From Actinomadura flavalba DSM 45200 (lineage in GTDB: Bacteria > Actinomycetota > Actinomycetes > Streptosporangiales > Streptosporangiaceae): 64,000 bases of DNA. The notes below the pieces were generated by a model. It saw only the letters and a list, made by a program, of their open reading frames with translations, searched no databases and was not told where the DNA came from. The position numbers and the translations under genes were made by a program. The stretch covers positions 479,077-543,076 of the forward strand of contig NZ_KB894094.1 in assembly GCF_000374305.1 (NCBI RefSeq), written 5' to 3'. The first letter of the stretch is position 1. Each line of letters opens with the position of its first letter. This document shows positions 1 to 10,284 of this stretch, in pieces.

Positions 1-85
1 CGCCCGACACGCAGCGCCGCCCGACACGCAGCGCCGCCCGACACGCAGCGCCGCCCGACACGCAGCGCCGCCCGACACGCAGCGC
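1..85. repeat. five perfect tandem copies of a 17-bp unit
   Basis: The unit CGCCCGACACGCAGCGC is repeated five times without a mismatch at 1-17, 18-34, 35-51, 52-68 and 69-85, and the array may continue left of the window. Seventeen is not a multiple of three, so the array does not encode a simple in-frame peptide repeat, and no coding frame with a start is visible across it. There are no spacers, so it is not a CRISPR array. It most resembles a GC-rich minisatellite beside the lepB end of the operon. Confidence 0.9.
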
Positions 86-409
86 CCGCTGCGCCCGCCC
101 GTAGCCCGCTGCACCCGGCTGTGACCGCCGCGACCACCGTGAGCACCGCGACCGCCGTGAGCGCCCGTGAGCGCCGTGAGCGCCGTGAGCGCCGCGAGCG
201 CCGCGAGCGCCGTGACGAGGATGGTGCCGGTCTGGGGCCTCGGTGGGGGTGGGGTTCTTGGCTGGTGTTCGTGGGCGAGGGCTGGTGGTCGTGGTGATGT
301 CAGGTGGGGAGTTGGGTCGCCGGGCCGTGCGATGGGGAGTGGGTCGCTGGGCGGTTCTGTGGGGGCGCCGGGGCTCGGTGGTGGGCCGTGACGGGGTTTG
401 GGTGAAGTG
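86..409. other. low-complexity intergenic stretch, no gene supported
   Basis: No credible gene was found here. Positions 86-215 are C/G-rich with irregular short repeats. From about 220 to 409 the top strand becomes strongly G/T-rich, a sharp change in strand composition. Short open frames on the plus strand translate to Gly/Val/Trp/Ser-rich low-complexity peptides with no ribosome binding site and no recognisable domain. Genes such as rnhB often lie beyond lepB in actinobacteria, but nothing of that kind is seen here; it may lie left of the window. Confidence 0.6.
153..214. repeat. degenerate 9-bp tandem repeat (GCCGYGAGC)
   Basis: Successive units of GCCGTGAGC and GCCGCGAGC, one of them with an extra C, run through this stretch. 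Being 9 bp long they leave reading frames open on both strands (Ser-Ala-Val on plus, Ala-Leu-Thr on minus), which explains a spurious short open frame here. Together with the 17-bp array this marks the left edge as repeat-prone. Confidence 0.75.
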
Positions 410-439
410 CGTGAGCCCCGGCTTTGGCCGGGGCTCACG
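410..439 (-). terminator. stem-loop downstream of lepB
   Basis: A perfect 13-bp inverted repeat (CGTGAGCCCCGGC with its complement) closes on a four-base TTTG loop, about 65 bp past the lepB stop codon. No T-tract follows on the minus strand, as is common for actinobacterial terminators. It is the natural end point of the rpsP-to-lepB transcription unit. Confidence 0.7.
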
Positions 440-502
440 GGGTCTCAGCGGCGGTGTCGGCGGCGGCCAGGACCGCTGACCTTCGTCCGCCGCCTGCCGG
501 TC

Positions 503-1429
503 TCAGTGGCGGTGGCGACGGTTGCGGCGGTGGCGGTTGAGGAGGGTGACGGGGAGGGCGCCTATCAGGCCGAGGGCTATCGGCGTGGCCGGGGTCGCCG
601 CGGCGGCGGCGGACTTCAGGGCCGGCTGGTCGAAGGTCTTCGGGATCGAGAGGACGCCGGCGTTGCCGACGGGCCAGACGATGACGAAGGCGCGGCCGAT
701 GACGCGGTCGATCGGGATGGTGCCGCCGCCCGGGTCGCTGCGGTGGTGCCGCGAGTCGAACGAGTACTCGCGGTGGTCGCCCATGACCCAGAGCTGGCCC
801 TTGCCGACGGTGACGTCGAAGTTCATCTCCGACGGGTCGTTGCGTTCGCCGGTGGCCCGGTCGGTGAACAGGTACGACCGCTCGTCGAGCGGGACGCCGT
901 TCACCGTCACGCGGCCCTGCGCGTCACAGCACTTGACGCGGTCGCCGGGGATGCCGATGACGCGCTTGATGTAGTCCTTCTCGTTGGACGCGACGCCGAA
1001 CGCCGACCCCACCCAGCGCAGCGCCTTGCCGACCGGGTTGGACGGCTTGGGGACCTCGGTCTCCTGGTCCCAGGAGTCGAGGCCGTTGAAGACGACGATG
1101 TCGCCCCGGGTGATGTCGCGCGTGTGGTAGACGATCTTGTTGACGAGGACGCGGTCGCCCACCTGGAGCGTGTTCTCCATCGACCCCGAGGGGATGAAGA
1201 ACGGCTGCACCGCGAACGCCTTGATGACCAGGGCGAGGACCAGCGCGACCCCGATGAGGATCGGCAGCTCCTTCCAGAACGAGCCCTGCTTCTTCTTCTC
1301 GTCCTTCTTCCGCTTGCCCTTTTTCTCCGAAGAGTCGGAATCTTCAGCGGGGGGAACGGTTTCCTGCTCTTCGGGCACCGCGCCCTCGGCCTCGGATCGC
1401 ACGTTTCTCCGATCGTCCTCGTCTGTCAT
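503..1429 (-). CDS. lepB: type I signal peptidase
   Basis: Membrane serine protease that removes signal peptides from exported pre-proteins. The 308-residue product has a charged cytoplasmic N-terminus with a Lys-rich run at 36-47, a membrane segment at about 54-75, then the catalytic boxes: PSGSM with nucleophile Ser83, and DYIKRVIGIPGD with the general base Lys155. A later GDHREYSFDSR box completes the Ser/Lys protease signature. A second hydrophobic stretch near the C-terminus, followed by an Arg/His-rich tail, suggests a further membrane anchor. The ATG at 1429 was chosen because the upstream extension has no family similarity. It follows rplS, the usual actinobacterial order; only one copy is seen here, although several lie in tandem in streptomycetes. 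Confidence 0.95.
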   Translation of the reverse strand: MTDEDDRRNVRSEAEGAVPEEQETVPPAEDSDSSEKKGKRKKDEKKKQGSFWKELPILIGVALVLALVIKAFAVQPFFIPSGSMENTLQVGDRVLVNKIVYHTRDITRGDIVVFNGLDSWDQETEVPKPSNPVGKALRWVGSAFGVASNEKDYIKRVIGIPGDRVKCCDAQGRVTVNGVPLDERSYLFTDRATGERNDPSEMNFDVTVGKGQLWVMGDHREYSFDSRHHRSDPGGGTIPIDRVIGRAFVIVWPVGNAGVLSIPKTFDQPALKSAAAAATPATPIALGLIGALPVTLLNRHRRNRRHRH

Positions 1430-1471
1430 CAGACCGCCAAGCCTAGCGGCGACGACCGCACGGAGCGGCGC

Positions 1472-1531
1472 GCGTTGCCGTGTCGCCGCCGAAACGGCAA
1501 CGCCCCGGGACCGCAGAGGGTTCCCGGGGCG
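1472..1531 (-). terminator. two tandem hairpins between rplS and lepB
   Basis: Two GC-rich perfect 10-bp inverted repeats sit end to end just past the rplS stop. GCGTTGCCGT pairs at 1472-1481 and 1494-1503, and CGCCCCGGGA pairs at 1501-1510 and 1522-1531. They share three bases, so the two stems are mutually exclusive. A terminator or attenuating read-through signal before lepB is likely. Confidence 0.65.
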
Positions 1532-1553
1532 TGCGCGGAGGGCGAGGGATGCC

Positions 1554-1907
1554 CTAGAAGTCGCGCTTCTCCTTGATGCGCGCGGCCTTGCCGCGCAGGT
1601 TGCGCAGGTAGTACAGCTTGGCGCGGCGGACGTCACCGCGGATCAGCACTTCGAGCTTCTCGATGTGCGGGCTGTTGAGCGGCCAGGTGCGCTCGACGCC
1701 GTAGCCGCCCTTGCTGATCTTGCGGACGGTGAACGTCTCCCGGGCGCCGCCGTTCTGGCGGCGGATGACGACACCCTCGAAGGGCTGGATACGGGTGACC
1801 TTGCCCTCGGTGATGCGCGCGTGGACGCGCACGGTGTCGCCGGGACGGAAGTCCGGACGGTCGGTCCGCAGCGCGGCCTGCTCGATCTCCTGGATCAGGG
1901 TGTGCAT
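1554..1907 (-). CDS. rplS: 50S ribosomal protein L19
   Basis: Component of the large ribosomal subunit at the 30S-50S interface. The 117 residues match the family length, with the conserved [16 protein letters not shown] and the [15 protein letters not shown] core, then the Lys/Arg-rich tail [19 protein letters not shown]. The ATG at 1907 gives the expected start MHTLIQEIE. It lies 133 bp past the trmD stop, in the standard rpsP-rimM-trmD-rplS order, and is followed by a double hairpin. Confidence 0.97.
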   Translation of the reverse strand: MHTLIQEIEQAALRTDRPDFRPGDTVRVHARITEGKVTRIQPFEGVVIRRQNGGARETFTVRKISKGGYGVERTWPLNSPHIEKLEVLIRGDVRRAKLYYLRNLRGKAARIKEKRDF

Positions 1908-2040
1908 GGTTTCCTCATCGCTGATGCGCGGACGTCGAGAGGCCCCGGTGGGACTGCGGTGGGGGCGTCGCGCCGCGCGAGGTGAATCGCTCGGTACTTC
2001 GGTTGCGTCTGTGGCCGCGTGTGCGCGCACACGGGACAGT

Positions 2041-2823
2041 TCAGTGTGCCATATCTTCGCCGTGCACCGGAAAACCGGCGTCGGCGAGAGTGGCCAGGTC
2101 ATGCCGGTCGAGCGCGGCCGGATCGAGCCGCGCCAGCAGTTCGGGACGGTGCCGGGCGGTGCGCCGCAGCGCCTCGTCGCGGCGCCAGCGCGCGATGGCG
2201 CCGTGGTGCCCCGACATGAGGATCTCCGGGACGCCGCGGTCGCGCCAGACGGGCGGCTTGGTGAAGACGGGCCCCTCCAGCAGCGACTCCATGGATCCGG
2301 CGGCGAACGAGTCGTCGGCGACGGAATCGGCGTTGCCGAGCACGCCGGGGACGAGCCGTCCGATGGCCTCGACCATGACGAGCACGGCGACCTCGCCGCC
2401 GGCGAGCACGAAGTCGCCGAGGGAGACCTCGTCGACGCGCAGCCGCGTGGAGTACTCGGCGACGACGCGCGAGTCGATGCCCTCGTAGCGTCCGCAGGCG
2501 AACAGCAGCCAGGGTTCGGCGGCCAGCTCGGCGGCGGTCGCCTGGGTGAAGGGCCGCCCGCTGGGCGTGGGGACGATGAGCCGCGGCAGCTCCGGCCCGG
2601 GCGCGATGGCGTCGATCGCCTCACCCCAGGGTTCGGGTTTCATCACCATGCCGGGACCGCCGCCGTAGGGGGTGTCGTCCACGGTGCGGTGCCGGTCGTG
2701 CGTCCAGTCACGGAGGTCGTGGACGCGGACGTCGAGCAGCCCGGTGCGGCGCGCCTTGCCGAGCAGCGAGACGTCCAGCGGGGCGAAGTAGTCGGGGAAG
2801 ATCGAGACGATGTCGAGTTTCAC
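2041..2823 (-). CDS. trmD: tRNA (guanine37-N1)-methyltransferase
   Basis: SPOUT methyltransferase that transfers a methyl group from SAM to N1 of G37 next to the anticodon, preventing +1 frameshifts. The 260-residue product opens with [11 protein letters not shown] and carries the conserved [13 protein letters not shown] segment and the trefoil-knot motif [17 protein letters not shown] that binds SAM. Its GTG start overlaps the rimM stop in a GTGA junction, so the two are probably translationally coupled. Reading frame and length are normal. Confidence 0.97.
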   Translation of the reverse strand: MKLDIVSIFPDYFAPLDVSLLGKARRTGLLDVRVHDLRDWTHDRHRTVDDTPYGGGPGMVMKPEPWGEAIDAIAPGPELPRLIVPTPSGRPFTQATAAELAAEPWLLFACGRYEGIDSRVVAEYSTRLRVDEVSLGDFVLAGGEVAVLVMVEAIGRLVPGVLGNADSVADDSFAAGSMESLLEGPVFTKPPVWRDRGVPEILMSGHHGAIARWRRDEALRRTARHRPELLARLDPAALDRHDLATLADAGFPVHGEDMAH

Positions 2824-3338
2824 TGCTCGTCCAGCAGACCGGGTGGGGGGTCCACCACGAGACGGCCCGCGTCCAGGTCGACGGACGGGACGAGGGCCGC
2901 CACGAAGGGGATGAGCGCGTCGCCGGCCGGGGGGCGGCCGACGACGAGGACGTCCTGACCGAGGTGCAGGACGTCGGTGACGGTGCCGACGTCCTCGCCG
3001 CCGACGGTCACGACGGACAGCCCGACCAGGTCCTGGTCGTGGAAGTCGTCGGGATCGTCGGAGACGAGGACGTCGTCGGGTCCGACGACGAGCCAGGTAC
3101 CGCGCAGCCCTTCGGCGGCGGTGCGGTCGTCGTGACCCGAGAAGCGCACGAGCAGGCGTCCGGAGTGCCAGCGGGCACGGTCCACGGTGAGGGGACCGGC
3201 CGTGGCGGGGTCGGTGAGGATCTCGGTGCCGGGGGCGAACCGGAGGTCCGGGTCGTCGGTTCGGACGTCGATCGTGATCTCACCGCGGACGCCGTGCGGC
3301 CGTCCGACACGGCCGATGACGAGCGGCTGCTCGGTCAT
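2820..3338 (-). CDS. rimM: 16S rRNA processing protein RimM
   Basis: Assembly factor for the 30S head that binds ribosomal protein S19. The 172-residue product begins with [15 protein letters not shown], the family N-terminal signature. The N-terminal RimM beta-barrel is followed by a C-terminal PRC-barrel (about 95-170, with [18 protein letters not shown]). It overlaps trmD by four bases. The 103-bp gap to the upstream KH gene is very GC-rich. Confidence 0.95.
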   Translation of the reverse strand: MTEQPLVIGRVGRPHGVRGEITIDVRTDDPDLRFAPGTEILTDPATAGPLTVDRARWHSGRLLVRFSGHDDRTAAEGLRGTWLVVGPDDVLVSDDPDDFHDQDLVGLSVVTVGGEDVGTVTDVLHLGQDVLVVGRPPAGDALIPFVAALVPSVDLDAGRLVVDPPPGLLDEQ

Positions 3339-3441
3339 GCCGTGCCGTCGGGGGTGCTGAGGCCCGCCGCCCGCCGGAGGGCGGACGGCGGCGCCGGGCG
3401 CGGCCCGCGGCGCGGACGCCGCGGGAACCGGGGTGCCACGG

Positions 3442-3684
3442 CTAGCGGACCTCGTTGACGTCGAGCAGGTCGACGCGCACGTACCGGCCGCCCGAGAGGG
3501 CGGTGATCACGGTGCGCAGGGCCTTGGCGGTGCGACCGCTGCGGCCGATGACCTTGCCCAGGTCGTCGGGGTGCACGCGCACCTCCAGGACCCGGCCGCC
3601 CCTGAGACGACGGGCGCGGACCCGGACGTCGTCCGGGTTCTCGACGATCCCGCGTACCAGGTGCTCGAGCGCTTCTTCGAGCAC
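3442..3684 (-). CDS. khpA: KH-domain RNA-binding protein (KhpA type)
   Basis: Small single-KH protein of the YlqC/KhpA family, which binds RNA and is linked to cell division or ribosome biogenesis in Gram-positive bacteria. Of 80 residues, the centre carries the GxxG-type loop in DLGKVIGRSGRTAKALRTVI, the KH RNA-grip. A GTG start at 3684 lies one base from the rpsP stop, and the product starts MLEEALEHLVRGIV, as in relatives. Position between rpsP and rimM is the conserved one. Confidence 0.93.
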   Translation of the reverse strand: MLEEALEHLVRGIVENPDDVRVRARRLRGGRVLEVRVHPDDLGKVIGRSGRTAKALRTVITALSGGRYVRVDLLDVNEVR

Positions 3685-3685
3685 G

Positions 3686-4135
3686 TCAGCCCTCGCTCTT
3701 GACTTCGGTGTTCTCGTCGGCGGCCTCGGCCTTCTTCGGCTCGGCCTTCTTGGACTTGGCCTTGGTGGCCGGGGCCTCGCCGGCGGTGTCGCCCAGCGAC
3801 TCCTTGACGGCGGCCTCGAAGACGGCCTTCTTGTCGGCCTTGGGCTCGGCGACCTTGAGCGTGCCCTCGGCACCGGGCTCGCCCTTGAACTTCTGCCAGT
3901 CGCCGGTGACCTTGAGCAGGCGGACGACGGGCTCGGTCGGCTGCGCGCCGACGCCGAGCCAGTACTGCGCGCGCTCGGAGTCGATCTGGATGAGCGAGGG
4001 CTCCTGCTTGGGCTGGTAGACCCCGATCTCCTCGATGGCCCGGCCGTCACGCTTGGTGCGGGCATCGGCGACGACGATCCGGTACTGCGGGCTCCGGATC
4101 TTCCCCAGACGCTTGAGCTTGATCTTGACTGCCAC
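3686..4135 (-). CDS. rpsP: 30S ribosomal protein S16
   Basis: Small-subunit protein needed for 30S assembly, and first gene of the rpsP-khpA-rimM-trmD-rplS operon. The GTG at 4135 gives [21 protein letters not shown], the exact family start, with GGAG about ten bases upstream. The 149-residue product has the S16 core in its first ~85 residues and a Lys/Ala/Glu-rich C-terminal extension ending ENTEVKSEG, typical of actinobacterial S16. Confidence 0.97.
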   Translation of the reverse strand: MAVKIKLKRLGKIRSPQYRIVVADARTKRDGRAIEEIGVYQPKQEPSLIQIDSERAQYWLGVGAQPTEPVVRLLKVTGDWQKFKGEPGAEGTLKVAEPKADKKAVFEAAVKESLGDTAGEAPATKAKSKKAEPKKAEAADENTEVKSEG

Positions 4136-4274
4136 GGGTGTGGTGTTCTCCAGACTTGATACAGGGTGTCCGGTCCGGACCAGGTGGGGAAACACCGGTG
4201 CCGGCCGGGCAAGGGATTCCCGGTCGCACAGGACGAGAGAGGGCGCCTTGCCGATCCGGGGTTTCCAGCCTGCC

Positions 4275-4305
4275 ATTCTGCCAGACGTTCGGCGTGAAAG
4301 TGCAA
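4275..4305 (-). promoter_or_regulatory. possible sigma-70-type promoter for rpsP
   Basis: Read on the minus strand, TTGCAC (4305-4300) is followed after 19 bp by CAGAAT (4280-4275). The match is partial and the spacing a little long, so this is a tentative call. It would leave an untranslated leader of roughly 130 bases before rpsP, long enough for feedback control. Confidence 0.3.
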
Positions 4306-4331
4306 TCGTGCGGTGACGCGCGGCACGCGTG

Positions 4332-4360
4332 GCGCGGGGGCGTCGAGGGCGCCCCCGCGC
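4332..4360 (-). terminator. ffh terminator hairpin
   Basis: Perfect 11-bp arms GCGCGGGGGCG and CGCCCCCGCGC around a seven-base loop lie eight bases past the ffh stop codon. There is no T-run. The position between ffh and the rpsP promoter region fits a terminator separating the two units. Confidence 0.75.
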
Positions 4361-4367
4361 GGTCGCG

Positions 4368-5933
4368 CTACTTCTTCTTGCGGCTTTCGAGCTTGCCGAG
4401 GTCGGGCATCTGGAAGCCGGGCGGAAGCTGGCCGGCGAGGCCGGGGGGAAGCTGGCCGCCGGCGAGGCCGGGGGGCAGGCCCTGCGGGGCGCCGTCCTGC
4501 TCGGGCGCGTCGGCGGCGCGCTGGCCGACGGCGCGCTTGCGCGGGTCGCCCGAGCGCTGCTTGCCCTTCTTCTTGGCGGCCTTCTGCGCCTGCTTGGCCT
4601 TGCGGCGGGCGGGCGTGCCGGGCAGGCCCATGCCGCCCGCCATCTGCTTGACCATCTTCTGCGCGTCGTAGAAGCGGGTGACGAGGCTGCTGACCTCGCC
4701 GACCGAGACGCCCGAGCCCTTGGCGATGCGGGCGCGCCGCGAACCGTTGATGATCTTGGGGTTCTCGCGCTCGCCGGGCGTCATCGAGCGGATGATCGCG
4801 GCGACGCGGTCGAGGTCCTTGTCGTCGATGTTGCTGATCTGGTCGCGGACCTGGCCCATGCCGGGCATCATCCCGAGCAGGTTGCCGATGGGGCCGAGCT
4901 TGCGGATCATCATCATCTGTTCGAGGAAGTCCTCAAGGGTGAAATTCTCCCCGGAGACGAACTTCGTCGACATCTTCTCGGCCTGAGCGGTGTCGAACGC
5001 CTGCTCGGCCTGCTCGATCAGGGTGAGGATGTCGCCCATGTCGAGGATGCGCCCGGCCATGCGGTCGGGGTGGAAGACGCTGAAGTCTTCCAGCTTCTCG
5101 CCGGTGGACGCGAACATGATCGGCCGGCCGGTGATGTGCCGGACCGAGAGCGCCGCGCCGCCGCGCGCGTCGCCGTCGAGCTTGGTCAGGACGACGCCGT
5201 CGAAGCCGACGCCGTCCATGAACGCCTGCGCGGTGTTGACGGCGTCCTGGCCGACCATGGCGTCGACGACGAACAGGACCTCGTCGGGCGAGACGGCGTC
5301 GCGGATGTCGATGGCCTGCTGCATCATCTCGGCGTCGACGCCGAGGCGGCCGGCGGTGTCGACGATGACGACGTCGTGCTGGGCCTGCCGGGCCTGCTCG
5401 ATGGACCGCCGGGAGACGGCGACGGGGTCGCCGACGCCGCTGCCGGGCTCGGGCGCGAAGACCGGGACGCCCGCGCGCTCACCGACGACCTGGAGCTGCT
5501 GGACGGCGTTGGGCCGCTGGAGGTCGGCGGCGACGAGCAGCGGGGTGTGCCCCTCGGCCTTGAGGTGCCGGGCGAGCTTGCCCGCGAGGGTGGTCTTGCC
5601 CGCGCCCTGGAGGCCCGCGAGCATGATCACGGTGGGCGGGGTCTTGGCGAACCGGATGCGCCGGGTGTCGCCGCCGAGGATCGCGACGAGCTCCTCGTTG
5701 ACGATCTTGACGACCTGCTGGGCCGGGTTGAGCGCCTGGGAGACCTCGGCGCCGCCGGCGCGCTCCTTGACCCGGGCGATGAAATCCTTGACGACGGGCA
5801 GCGCCACGTCGGCTTCGAGCAGCGCGATGCGGATCTCGCGGGCCGTCGCGTTGATGTCGGCCTCGGAGAGCCGGCCCTTGCTGCGCAGCGACGAGAAAAC
5901 CGTCGTCAAGCGGTCGGAGAGCGTCTCGAACAC
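4368..5933 (-). CDS. ffh: signal recognition particle protein (SRP54)
   Basis: GTPase that binds signal sequences on ribosomes and docks with FtsY at the membrane. The 521-residue product has the N-terminal helical bundle, the G domain with GLQGAGKTT at 107-115, later DTAGRLGVD and [10 protein letters not shown], and the methionine-rich M domain with repeated Met pairs ([23 protein letters not shown]). The C-terminal ~40 residues are an unusual tail in which LPPGLAG or LPPGF recurs three times before [11 protein letters not shown] start. SRP RNA is not in this window; ftsY lies about 4.4 kb away. Confidence 0.97.
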   Translation of the reverse strand: MFETLSDRLTTVFSSLRSKGRLSEADINATAREIRIALLEADVALPVVKDFIARVKERAGGAEVSQALNPAQQVVKIVNEELVAILGGDTRRIRFAKTPPTVIMLAGLQGAGKTTLAGKLARHLKAEGHTPLLVAADLQRPNAVQQLQVVGERAGVPVFAPEPGSGVGDPVAVSRRSIEQARQAQHDVVIVDTAGRLGVDAEMMQQAIDIRDAVSPDEVLFVVDAMVGQDAVNTAQAFMDGVGFDGVVLTKLDGDARGGAALSVRHITGRPIMFASTGEKLEDFSVFHPDRMAGRILDMGDILTLIEQAEQAFDTAQAEKMSTKFVSGENFTLEDFLEQMMMIRKLGPIGNLLGMMPGMGQVRDQISNIDDKDLDRVAAIIRSMTPGERENPKIINGSRRARIAKGSGVSVGEVSSLVTRFYDAQKMVKQMAGGMGLPGTPARRKAKQAQKAAKKKGKQRSGDPRKRAVGQRAADAPEQDGAPQGLPPGLAGGQLPPGLAGQLPPGFQMPDLGKLESRKKK

Positions 5934-6011
5934 GTGTCTGGACCCGTCCTTGGAAAGCTGCTGGGATCACCCATCAGACTATCGGGTGAATCGCCGGGTG
6001 CCGCCCGCCTC

Positions 6012-8345
6012 TCAGCGCAGGGCCGCGAGGACGCGCTGCCGCACGTCGGACAGCACGGCGGGCTCGGACGGGGCGGCGCCCGAGCCGTCGACCACGTAGA
6101 AGACGTCCACGGCGTCGGCGCCGAGGGTGTCCACGCGGGCGGCGCGGACCTGGAGCCCGGCCGAGCCGATGGCCTGCCCGACGCGCCACAGCAGCCCGGG
6201 CCGGTCGTGCGCGCGGACCTCCAGCACGGTCGCGGACGCGGACGCCTCCTCCAGGACGGTGACGCGCGGCGGCGCGACCGGCACACCGGGCCGGACCCGG
6301 ACGGACCGGGCGCGGCGTTCGAGGCGTCCGGCGACGTCGAGCCGGTCGGCGAGCAATCGGCGCAGGTCGGCTTCGAGCGCGGCGGGCTCGGGCGGGGCGC
6401 CGAACTCGGGGACGGCGGTGAAGTCCAGGACGGCCGTGCCGTGCTCGGGCGCCGAGACGATCCGCGCGGTGCGGACGACGAGCCGGTGCAGCGCCAGCAC
6501 CCCGGCGGCCTTCCACAGCAGGCCGGGCCGGTCGGGGGCGGCGATCGTGACGCGCGACCCGGCGACGCGCACGGCGGCGCCGTCGTAGCGGGCGAGCGCG
6601 AGCCGTCCGGGTTCGGGCAGGTCGGGCGGCGGCAGGGTGCCGCCCGCGAGGGTGGCGGCGGCGCGGCGGGCCAGTTCGGCGACGGCCGACGCCTTCCACG
6701 CGCTCCACGCCGAGGGGCCGGTGGCCTGCGCGTCGGCGACGGCGAGGGCGGCGAGCAGGTCGATGATCTCGCGTTCGCGGCCGGGCACCGTGGACACGGC
6801 GGCGGTGACGGTCTCGACGGTGGCGGGGTCGTCCAGGTCGCGGCGGGTGGCGGTGTCGGGCAGCAGCAGGTGGTACCGGACCAGCGCCTCCAGCACGCGG
6901 ACGTCATCGGCGGGCAGGCCCAGGCGGGCGCCGAGGTCGCGGGCGACGACGGCGCCGGAGACCGAGTGGTCGCCGGGCCAGCCCTTGCCGATGTCGTGCA
7001 GCAGGGCGCCGATGAGCAGCAGGTCGGGCCGGGAGACGTCGCGGGTGAGCGCGGCGGCGCCGGCGGCGGCCTCGACGAGGTGCCGGTCGACGGTGAAGCG
7101 GTGGAACGGGTTGCGCTGCGGGCGGTTGCGGACGCGTTCCCAGTCGGGGACGAGCCGGACGATCAGCCCGGCCTGGTCGAGGGTCTCCCAGACGCCGATG
7201 GCGGCGGGCCCGGCGCCGAGCAGCGCGACGAGCGCGTCGCGGGCGGCCTCGGGCCACGGCGGCGACGGCAGGGCGGCGTGCCGGGCGAGCCGTTCGACGG
7301 TGGCGGGCGCGAGGGGCAGCCCGGCGTGCGCCGCGGCGGCGGCGACGCGCAGGACGAGCGCGGGGTCGGTGAGGTCGGCGCCGCGCGCCAGCACGACCTC
7401 GCCGTCCTGCTCGACGGCGCCGTCGCCGACGGGACGGCGTTCGACGGCGCGGTTCCCGGCGCGGCGCGGGGCGAGGAAGCGTTCGACGCGGTGCCACAGG
7501 TGGTCGCCCGCGTGGGCGATGGTGCGGGCGGCCTCGGCGGTGGTGCGCAGGAGCTGGTCGGCGTCCAGCAGGCCGAGCGCGGCGGCGACCGGCTGCTGTT
7601 CCTGGAGGACGAGCCGGTCGGCGCTGCGCCCGGTGTGCTCGTGCAGGGCGTGCCGGACGTCGAGCAGGAGGTCGTGGGCGGCGCCGACGCGGGCGTCGGG
7701 CGCGGACGCGACCCAGGACGCGGCGACGGCCCGCATGACGTGGACGTCGCGCAGCCCGCCGCGCGCCTCCTTGAGGTCGGGTTCGAGCAGGAACGCCAGT
7801 TCGCCGTGGGCGTCCCAGCGGTCGCGGGACATCGCGGCGAGTTCGGCCAGGCGGGTGCGGGCGTCGGCCCGCCAGTCGGCCAGGACGGCGGCGCGCAGCT
7901 CGTCGACGAGGGCGTGTTCTCCGGCGACGCGGCGCGCCGACAGCAGCCCGAGGGCGGCCTTCATGTCGGTGCGGGCGACCTCGCGAGCCTCGGCGAGCGT
8001 GCGGACGGAGTGGTCCAGGCGCAGGCCGGAGTCCCAGACGGGGTACCAGACGCGGTCGGCGAGGGCGGCGACGCCGTCGTCGCCGCGGTGCAGCAGGACG
8101 AGGTCGAGGTCGCCGCCGGGCGTCAGCTCGCGGCGGCCGTGGCTGCCGACCGCGAGCAGCGCCACCCCGGGCGGGACGGACGGGCCGGTGCCGGGCGTTC
8201 CCGAGCCGAGGAGCCCGGCGAGCCAGCCGTCGAGTTCGGCCGTGCGCGCGGCCCGCGCCGCCACGAGGGCTGCGCGGGCCGCGTCGACCGATCCGGCCGG
8301 GGCGGCCGGGGACCGCTCCCCGGCCGTTCCGTGGGCGAGGACCAC
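6012..8345 (-). CDS. glnD: PII uridylyl/adenylyltransferase GlnD
   Basis: Bifunctional sensor that modifies the PII protein when glutamine is low and reverses this when glutamine is high; in several actinobacteria the modification of Tyr51 is adenylylation. The 777-residue protein has the nucleotidyltransferase motif GSHGRRELTPGGDLDLV (about 68-84), a central helical region, an HD phosphohydrolase domain with LLHDIGKGWPGDHS, and two C-terminal ACT domains, each marked by DRPGLLW. The GTG start lies 12 bp past the glnB stop, making it the last gene of the amt-glnB-glnD operon. Confidence 0.95.
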   Translation of the reverse strand: MVLAHGTAGERSPAAPAGSVDAARAALVAARAARTAELDGWLAGLLGSGTPGTGPSVPPGVALLAVGSHGRRELTPGGDLDLVLLHRGDDGVAALADRVWYPVWDSGLRLDHSVRTLAEAREVARTDMKAALGLLSARRVAGEHALVDELRAAVLADWRADARTRLAELAAMSRDRWDAHGELAFLLEPDLKEARGGLRDVHVMRAVAASWVASAPDARVGAAHDLLLDVRHALHEHTGRSADRLVLQEQQPVAAALGLLDADQLLRTTAEAARTIAHAGDHLWHRVERFLAPRRAGNRAVERRPVGDGAVEQDGEVVLARGADLTDPALVLRVAAAAAHAGLPLAPATVERLARHAALPSPPWPEAARDALVALLGAGPAAIGVWETLDQAGLIVRLVPDWERVRNRPQRNPFHRFTVDRHLVEAAAGAAALTRDVSRPDLLLIGALLHDIGKGWPGDHSVSGAVVARDLGARLGLPADDVRVLEALVRYHLLLPDTATRRDLDDPATVETVTAAVSTVPGREREIIDLLAALAVADAQATGPSAWSAWKASAVAELARRAAATLAGGTLPPPDLPEPGRLALARYDGAAVRVAGSRVTIAAPDRPGLLWKAAGVLALHRLVVRTARIVSAPEHGTAVLDFTAVPEFGAPPEPAALEADLRRLLADRLDVAGRLERRARSVRVRPGVPVAPPRVTVLEEASASATVLEVRAHDRPGLLWRVGQAIGSAGLQVRAARVDTLGADAVDVFYVVDGSGAAPSEPAVLSDVRQRVLAALR

Positions 8346-8357
8346 TCGTCTCCTTAC

Positions 8358-10015
<1,658 letters not shown>

Positions 10016-10074
10016 CTCGGGGGCTTTCCCTCCTCGGCCACGGGATTGGATTGCTCCGAGACTCTGGCCTGGCC

Positions 10075-10188
10075 GTTTCGCGGGAAGGGCGAGGATGTTT
10101 CGGTGGTGTGAAACCACACCGGGAAGTGTTTCGTCGGTGTTTCGGTCCGCTCACCGGTGCCCGGGAAGGGGGTTCCGGTTGGTGTTTC
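10075..10188. promoter_or_regulatory. phased GTTTC/GAAAC box array upstream of amt (candidate GlnR sites)
   Basis: On the plus strand GTTTC occurs at 10075, 10097, 10128, 10139 and 10184, with GAAAC at 10110. Successive GTTTC starts are 22, 31, 11 and 45 bp apart, close to multiples of a helical turn. GGTGTTTCGGTC is repeated exactly at 10136-10147 and 10181-10192. On the amt strand this reads GAAAC, the conserved half of the GlnR box (gTnAc-n6-GaAAc), whose OmpR-type sites use 11-bp direct repeats. A separate inverted repeat, GGTGTG-AAAC-CACACC, lies at 10105-10120. Assignment to GlnR is inference; PhoP is the alternative. Confidence 0.55.
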
Positions 10189-10227
10189 GGTCACGGAAAA
10201 GTCACGAACTACTCGTGCACTCCTGAC

Positions 10228-10266
10228 AAAAAGACGTTCCCCCCGCCGAGGGCGGAGGGAACGTCT
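10228..10266 (-). terminator. rho-independent terminator of ftsY
   Basis: Perfect 10-bp arms AGACGTTCCC and GGGAACGTCT, with an inner CCGCC/GGCGG pairing, are followed on the minus strand by a run of five T. This is the most canonical intrinsic terminator in the window. It lies 18 bp past the ftsY stop and insulates ftsY from the amt promoter region. Confidence 0.92.
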
Positions 10267-10284
10267 GCGGGACCGAAAACGCCG

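Noticed and set aside
1-85. CRISPR array
   Set aside because: The 17-bp units abut without spacers and no cas gene is present.
243-479. Short Gly/Trp-rich open frames at the left edge
   Set aside because: Low-complexity composition, no ribosome binding site, and overlap with the lepB terminator hairpin.
4136-4331. Small RNA such as SRP RNA in the ffh-rpsP gap
   Set aside because: No SRP Alu/S-domain consensus was recognised; the gap is explained by a leader and a promoter-like element.
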